Shown one piece after another: positions 24,617-27,205 of a DNA stretch of 27,205 nt. Positions within the stretch are counted from its first letter, which is position 1; each line of letters opens with the position of its first letter. The stretch spans positions 1 through 27,205 of the forward strand of contig CAMWLB010000004.1 of NCBI GenBank assembly GCA_947174985.1, read 5' to 3'. The notes under the pieces were generated by a model that was not told the DNA's origin, did no database searches, and was given only the letters and a program-made list of their open reading frames with translations. Origin of the DNA: an uncultured Lachnospiraceae bacterium (GTDB lineage: Bacteria > Bacillota > Clostridia > Lachnospirales > Lachnospiraceae). Position numbers and translations under genes: made by a program.

Positions 24617-24666
24617 ACTGTATGCTATAATTCTTATACAGTTGGGGCGGCTTTGGTTCGCCGCCC
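24617..24666. promoter_or_regulatory. Inverted repeat plus GC-rich hairpin in the 3' region of the immunity transcript
   Basis: ACTGTAT (24617-24623) is the perfect inverse of ATACAGT (24636-24642). Next to it GGGCGGC (24645-24651) pairs with GCCGCCC (24660-24666), an eight-base loop followed on the plus strand by TTTCTGTTT. The second hairpin could act as a plus-strand terminator. The first could be an operator or RNA stem. Confidence 0.5.
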
Positions 24667-24689
24667 TTTCTGTTTACCCCTTGGCTGAT

Positions 24690-24836
24690 TTATTCAGCCT
24701 TTTCTTTTTGCTTCAGTTCTGGGAACTCAATCCCCAGAATGTCCGCTAATGCCTTCAAAGCTTCGTACTCTGTACTTCCCTTTTCAGCTTCACGGTTCAA
24801 GAAGCGTTGCATTTCTTCTTTAGTCATATTATCCAT
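24690..24836 (-). CDS. 48-residue unknown protein in the immunity region
   Basis: The frame begins MDNMTKEEMQRFLNREAEKG, continues STEYEALKALADILGIEFPE and ends LKQKEKAE. It is charged and predicted mostly helical, with no membrane segment or known motif. GAAAGGAG lies six bases before the ATG, so translation is well supported. It has its own strong promoter (24892-24920) with a 14-base operator copy filling the spacer, directly downstream of the XRE gene. Control by that repressor, and a role in the lysis-lysogeny choice such as an antirepressor or accessory factor, are inferred. It is too short for a family call. Confidence 0.75.
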   Translation of the reverse strand: MDNMTKEEMQRFLNREAEKGSTEYEALKALADILGIEFPELKQKEKAE

Positions 24837-24891
24837 TTGTGCTCCTTTCTCCCTTTCGGGTTATTAGCCCTTTATCCCTTGGACTAATAAC

Positions 24892-24920
24892 AGTATAATC
24901 TATTATTGTGTGTTTGTCAA
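24892..24920 (-). promoter_or_regulatory. Promoter of the 48-residue gene
   Basis: On the minus strand, TTGACA (24920-24915), a 17-base spacer and TATACT (24897-24892) form a near-consensus sigma-A promoter. An operator copy (24899-24912) lies wholly in the spacer and a second (24924-24937) lies three bases upstream of the -35. Confidence 0.85.
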
Positions 24921-24930
24921 TAGTCTATTT

Positions 24931-25191
24931 TCATGTATCTTCATTTTTATCAATTTTCTTTTTGTATTCCATAATTTCCCACGTTTGACAATTTAACAGA
25001 TTGCATAAATTAGCAATAACTTCACAAGTGACATTTTCGTTTTTTGTAAGTTTTGCCACTGTGTTAGAATGGATGCCGTTATTTTTCAACCATTGTTTAT
25101 TATGTCCTTTTCTCTCTAACAATTCCCACAATCGGGAAAAATCTATAATTCCATTCGTTCCATAGGGCATTTTATTTATAGTTCCGCTCAT
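24931..25191 (-). CDS. XRE-family repressor (short HTH type), likely prophage repressor
   Basis: This 86-residue protein is mostly one Cro/C1-type HTH domain of the short HTH_26-like kind: FSRLWELLERKGHNKQWLKN (helices 1-2), GIHSNTVAKLTKNENVTCEV (turn and recognition helix) and IANLCNLLNCQTWEIMEYKK (final helices). It lacks the C-terminal peptidase domain of LexA/CI-type repressors, so induction must work differently from RecA-driven self-cleavage. The start at 25191 has AGGGGTG six bases upstream. It is divergent from the early operon and its own promoter overlaps one operator copy, with another just upstream, which suggests self-repression. Confidence 0.85.
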   Translation of the reverse strand: MSGTINKMPYGTNGIIDFSRLWELLERKGHNKQWLKNNGIHSNTVAKLTKNENVTCEVIANLCNLLNCQTWEIMEYKKKIDKNEDT

Positions 25192-25218
25192 GATTTCACC
25201 CCTTCCTTATTATAATAT

Positions 25219-25247
25219 ATGATAATAGATTTTTGTTTTTTTGTCAA
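25219..25247 (-). promoter_or_regulatory. Promoter of the XRE repressor gene
   Basis: On the minus strand, TTGACA (25247-25242), a 17-base spacer and TATCAT (25224-25219) form a good sigma-A promoter 28 bases before the start codon. The minus-strand operator copy (25216-25229) covers the -10, and another copy (25250-25263) lies two bases upstream of the -35. Confidence 0.8.
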
Positions 25248-25320
25248 CGTCTATTTTTGTGTAGCAAGTTGCACAATTGTTCCTGTGTCCGATTCATCTA
25301 TTTTTGTGTATTATTGCATA

Positions 25321-25349
25321 TTTACATTTCGTCTATTACCGTGTATTAT
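25321..25349 (+). promoter_or_regulatory. Rightward early promoter
   Basis: TTTACA (25321-25326), a 17-base spacer and TATTAT (25344-25349) form a promoter 61 bases before the J-domain-like gene. An operator copy (25332-25345) fills most of the spacer and touches the -10, and another (25297-25310) lies ten bases upstream of the -35. A weaker alternative is TTGCAC-N17-ATTCAT from 25269. Confidence 0.7.
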
Positions 25350-25410
25350 TTAATTACAGCAAGCAACACCCAATCAAAAAAACAGAAAGAAAGGTTAAAA
25401 GGTGTATATT

Positions 25411-26421
25411 ATGGCAAAGTATTTTAAGAATGTAAAGAGTTTTGATGATTTAAAGAACCAGTTTAAGGCGCTGGCAAAGAAAAACCACCCAGACGCAGGC
25501 GGCGACGTTGAAACCATGAAAGAAATCAACTGCGAATATGACGCGCTTTTTGTTATCTGGAAAGACCGTTACAACAAGGCAGAGCCCCAGAACAGGACAG
25601 AGGAAACCGCAGAAAGCACACGCCGTCAATTCTATACAGAATTTGGATGGGAAGGCAATAACCACGACTGGAATCGCAGTTTAAAAGAAATTGCCCAGAT
25701 TGTAAGGGCGTATGTAAAAGATAAATACCCGACATATAAGTTCGGCGTGCGCACTTCCTACGCTTCTATGTGCCAGGAACTGCATGTTGAGTTGAAGGAA
25801 AGCCCTGTTGCAGTCTATAAGACGTATGAGGAACTGACGGCAGAAGATAAAAACAGGCTCATCAACAAATACATGCATAACAATTTCTGGACCCTTAACT
25901 GTTGGAGTGAAGAAGAAGAAAAAAACGAAATCATGCGGATCTGGACAGAACACGGAAACTTTTATAAGTGTCTGAACGAGCTGACACAGGCAGTTATTGA
26001 CGATGTAGACAACTTTGTAAACTCTTATAATTATAGCGACTGTGACGGCATGCAGGATTATTTTCACGTTGATTTTTACTATTTTGGCTGTGCACAAAAC
26101 AACGGGAACAACATTAAAGTTGTTCCCAAAACGGCAAGGATCGCTAAGCAGGAAACCGCGCCGGCAGAACCGACACAGGAACCCGCACAGGCACAGGAAG
26201 CCACACCGGAAATTGAAAAGACCGGATACAACTACAAAATCACACGAGGCGAAGACACCCGCGACGGTTCCGAACTGTGGATTGTGCGAATTGCGGAATC
26301 ACTGGACAGGGCGGCTTACATTGCGGAAAATAACCGCATGAAAGAGTTTGGCGGCTACTATAGCAAATTCAAGCATGGCTTCATATTCCGATATGACCCC
26401 TCGGAAAAATTACTGGCCTAA
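25411..26421 (+). CDS. J-domain-like protein with LPD-type middle region
   Basis: This 336-residue protein starts with a J-domain-like helix pair, DDLKNQFKALAKKNHPDAGG (residues 12-31), with the HPD triplet at 26-28 intact, the motif with which DnaJ-type proteins stimulate Hsp70. The region from about 85 to 245 (YPTYKFGVRTSYASMCQELH, LINKYMHNNFWTLNCWSEEE, CDGMQDYFHVDFYYFGCAQN) resembles the LPD-type domains reported in polyvalent proteins of phages and conjugative elements. A Pro/Glu/Ala/Gln linker (about 250-270) leads to a C-terminal domain with ELWIVRIAESLDRAAYI and GGYYSKFKHGFIF. The start at ATG 25411 has AAAAGGTG upstream; GTG 25402 is unlikely. It is the first early gene. A role in taking over host chaperones or in replication is inferred. 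Confidence 0.82.
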   Translation: MAKYFKNVKSFDDLKNQFKALAKKNHPDAGGDVETMKEINCEYDALFVIWKDRYNKAEPQNRTEETAESTRRQFYTEFGWEGNNHDWNRSLKEIAQIVRAYVKDKYPTYKFGVRTSYASMCQELHVELKESPVAVYKTYEELTAEDKNRLINKYMHNNFWTLNCWSEEEEKNEIMRIWTEHGNFYKCLNELTQAVIDDVDNFVNSYNYSDCDGMQDYFHVDFYYFGCAQNNGNNIKVVPKTARIAKQETAPAEPTQEPAQAQEATPEIEKTGYNYKITRGEDTRDGSELWIVRIAESLDRAAYIAENNRMKEFGGYYSKFKHGFIFRYDPSEKLLA

Positions 26422-26431
26422 GCATTGCGGC

Positions 26432-26453
26432 GGCGGGGTGACGATACCCCGCC
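26432..26453 (+). promoter_or_regulatory. GC-rich hairpin between early genes
   Basis: GGCGGGGT (26432-26439) is the perfect inverse of ACCCCGCC (26446-26453), with a six-base loop. No T run follows, so it is more likely an RNA-stabilising or processing stem than a full terminator. It begins 10 bases after the J-domain-like gene. Confidence 0.5.
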
Positions 26454-26499
26454 ATCATTCCGGACGAAAAAATAAACCAAGAATATAGGAGGTATTTAC

Positions 26500-26766
26500 A
26501 TGGCAACAACAATCCAGATGCAGCAATGGGATGAATGGGAAGAAAAAGATAAGGTAAACGAAAGAGATATTCAAGCATGGCTCTGCGGCCTGGTGCTGGA
26601 AAAAGCAGACATTTACACATTAACAGATTATAAAAACCTCTGCAAACACTTCACAGCAGACACGGCAACGCGGATAATTGACGGCGCATCTTTTTTTCAC
26701 AGGGTGCCTTTTACGCAGGAGCTTGCAGACTATCTGGGCGAGGATACTAGAAGCTGCCCCTACTAA
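26500..26766 (+). CDS. Unknown 88-residue early protein
   Basis: The frame starts MATTIQMQQWDEWEEKDKVN and continues with RDIQAWLCGLVLEKADIYTL, TDYKNLCKHFTADTATRIID and FTQELADYLGED. It is acidic, soluble and mostly helical, with no motif I recognise. AGGAGG lies eight bases before the ATG, a strong translation signal. It follows the J-domain-like gene by 78 bases and is presumably in the same operon. Small unknown genes like this are common in early regions of clostridial phages. Confidence 0.78.
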   Translation: MATTIQMQQWDEWEEKDKVNERDIQAWLCGLVLEKADIYTLTDYKNLCKHFTADTATRIIDGASFFHRVPFTQELADYLGEDTRSCPY

Positions 26767-26789
26767 CCAACAAACAGGAGTAACATACC

Positions 26790-26999
26790 ATGCGCGACGT
26801 TGCAGGAATCAAACCCACTGCAAGGGCTGACGAAAAATATATTTACATATCGATGGGCTGGGGAAATTTAATCCCCGCCCAGAAGCAGGCTTTAAGCCGC
26901 AATGGTTTCAAAAAATACAAAAATGAATACAGGGCAGAAATCACGCGAAAAAATACTTTTTTTGTCCAACTGCTTACCGGCCGCAGGATCGTTTTCTGA
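26790..26999 (+). CDS. Unknown 69-residue early protein
   Basis: The frame begins MRDVAGIKPTARADEKYIYI, then SMGWGNLIPAQKQALSRNGF and KKYKNEYRAEITRKNTFFVQ before a short basic end (LTGRRIVF). It is strongly basic, compatible with nucleic-acid binding, but no family is recognised. CAGGAG lies nine bases before the ATG. It starts 23 bases after the previous gene and is likely co-transcribed with it. After its stop no further gene is seen in the window. Confidence 0.7.
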   Translation: MRDVAGIKPTARADEKYIYISMGWGNLIPAQKQALSRNGFKKYKNEYRAEITRKNTFFVQLLTGRRIVF

Positions 27000-27084
27000 A
27001 TTCCATTGTAGCACGAAAGGCGCAGACCTGCTGCCGCTATGCCGTTATCTGCACTTGTGGCACCCTTCCGGGCATGGGCGCCCT

Positions 27085-27201
27085 CCGAAAAATTTTTTCG
27101 ACTGCTGCCATGCCCGAAAATTTTTCCAGTTCCGGCGGCTCCCCGAAATTTTTTTTGACTGCCGCCATTTTCGGAAATTTTTTCAACCGTCAACTCCCCT
27201 T
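27085..27201. repeat. Tandem A-tract/T-tract repeat with 29-base period (four units)
   Basis: Four units begin with CCGAAA or CGGAAA followed by a T run. The G before the A tract lies at 27087, 27116, 27145 and 27174, a spacing of exactly 29 each time. Units one and three also share GACTGCYGCCAT. Unit one holds CGAAAAATTTTTTCG, an odd-length perfect palindrome. The array may continue past the window edge. Regular A tracts bend DNA, so an origin- or partition-like site is possible; function is unknown. Confidence 0.6.
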
Positions 27202-27205
27202 ATGC

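Larger units (their letters stand above)
24899..25345. repeat. Six dispersed 14-base operator copies, TCTATTNNNGTGTA
   Basis: Copies on the plus strand: 24899-24912 (TCTATTATTGTGTG), 24924-24937 (TCTATTTTCATGTA), 25250-25263 and 25297-25310 (both TCTATTTTTGTGTA), and 25332-25345 (TCTATTACCGTGTA). One copy on the minus strand: 25229-25216 (TCTATTATCATATA). All lie in the gaps around the XRE gene, none inside it. Three overlap promoter elements and three lie upstream of a -35 box. The motif is not a palindrome. The local XRE protein is the obvious candidate to bind it. Confidence 0.75.
478..27205. mobile_element. Myovirus-type prophage (left end complete, right end outside window)
   Basis: The span holds, in standard order, packaging, head, contractile tail, baseplate, fibre and lysis genes on the minus strand, then a divergent repressor region and the start of an early operon on the plus strand. 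The left boundary is the tRNA-like attachment site. Head genes resemble the lambda set (Nu1/A terminase, W, B-type portal), while tail genes match the P2 set (sheath, tube, E/E', T, U, X, D, V, W, J, I). Structural genes look complete, with no frameshift other than the programmed one, so an intact phage is plausible. The integrase and replication genes are not in the window. Confidence 0.9.

Noticed and set aside
24899..25345. Operator motif as part of the TGACAA repeats at the left end
   Set aside because: TTGTCAA occurs beside two operator copies, but there it is the minus-strand -35 TTGACA box of the two promoters, and the 14-base motif does not occur at the attachment site.
26843..27193. 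116-residue minus-strand gene at the right edge
   Set aside because: It is antisense to the better supported 69-residue early gene and runs through the 29-base repeat, whose period is not a multiple of three.
27085..27201. CRISPR array suggested by a 29-base period
   Set aside because: The units are contiguous, with no unique spacers between identical repeats, and only the A/T core and part of the flank are shared. There is no cas gene in the window.

Overview
The window looks like one end of a chromosome-integrated temperate phage in a low-to-moderate GC Firmicute, most likely a gut clostridium of the Lachnospiraceae type. The reasons are strong AGGAGG ribosome sites before nearly every gene, TTGACA/TATAAT-type promoters, a host lipoprotein of a kind common in gut clostridia, and Firmicute-type phage families (XhlA, TP901-type tape measure, LysM tail hub). 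No species can be named from the sequence alone.

Layout. Bases 1-477 are host chromosome: the start of a lipoprotein gene on the minus strand and a terminator. Bases 478-501 match the 3' end of a tRNA (best guess tRNA-Pro) on the minus strand, with no 5' half beside it. This is the expected duplicated attachment site, so the intact tRNA and probably the integrase should lie beyond base 27205. Everything from about 478 to the window end is then prophage. From 24109 down to 755 the minus strand carries one long late operon, read from high to low coordinates. It holds packaging (Nu1-like and gpA-like terminase), a lambda-type head (gpW, portal, protease, capsid, cement protein, connectors), and a P2-type contractile tail (terminator, sheath, tube, chaperone with programmed frameshift, tape measure, X, D hub with two LysM domains, spike, U, W, J, I, fibre). 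The lysis cassette (XhlA-like protein, small membrane protein, amidase, holin) follows, and last comes a small XRE regulator just inside the attachment site. The phage is therefore a myovirus with a lambda-like head and P2-like tail.

Bases 24110-24689 hold no convincing gene but several hairpins, and probably form the late-gene control leader. Bases 24690-25410 are a compact regulatory switch: an XRE repressor gene, a 48-residue gene downstream of it, and a divergent rightward promoter. Each of the three promoters overlaps a copy of a 14-base motif (consensus TCTATTNNNGTGTA), and six copies are found in total. I read this as the lysogeny control region; it is the most interesting non-coding structure here.

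From 25411 the plus strand begins an early operon: a J-domain-like protein with a middle region resembling the LPD domains of mobile-element proteins, then two small unknown genes. The window ends in a four-copy, 29-base-period A-tract/T-tract repeat that may continue past the edge. No integrase, replication gene, rRNA, complete tRNA, CRISPR array or insertion sequence is visible.
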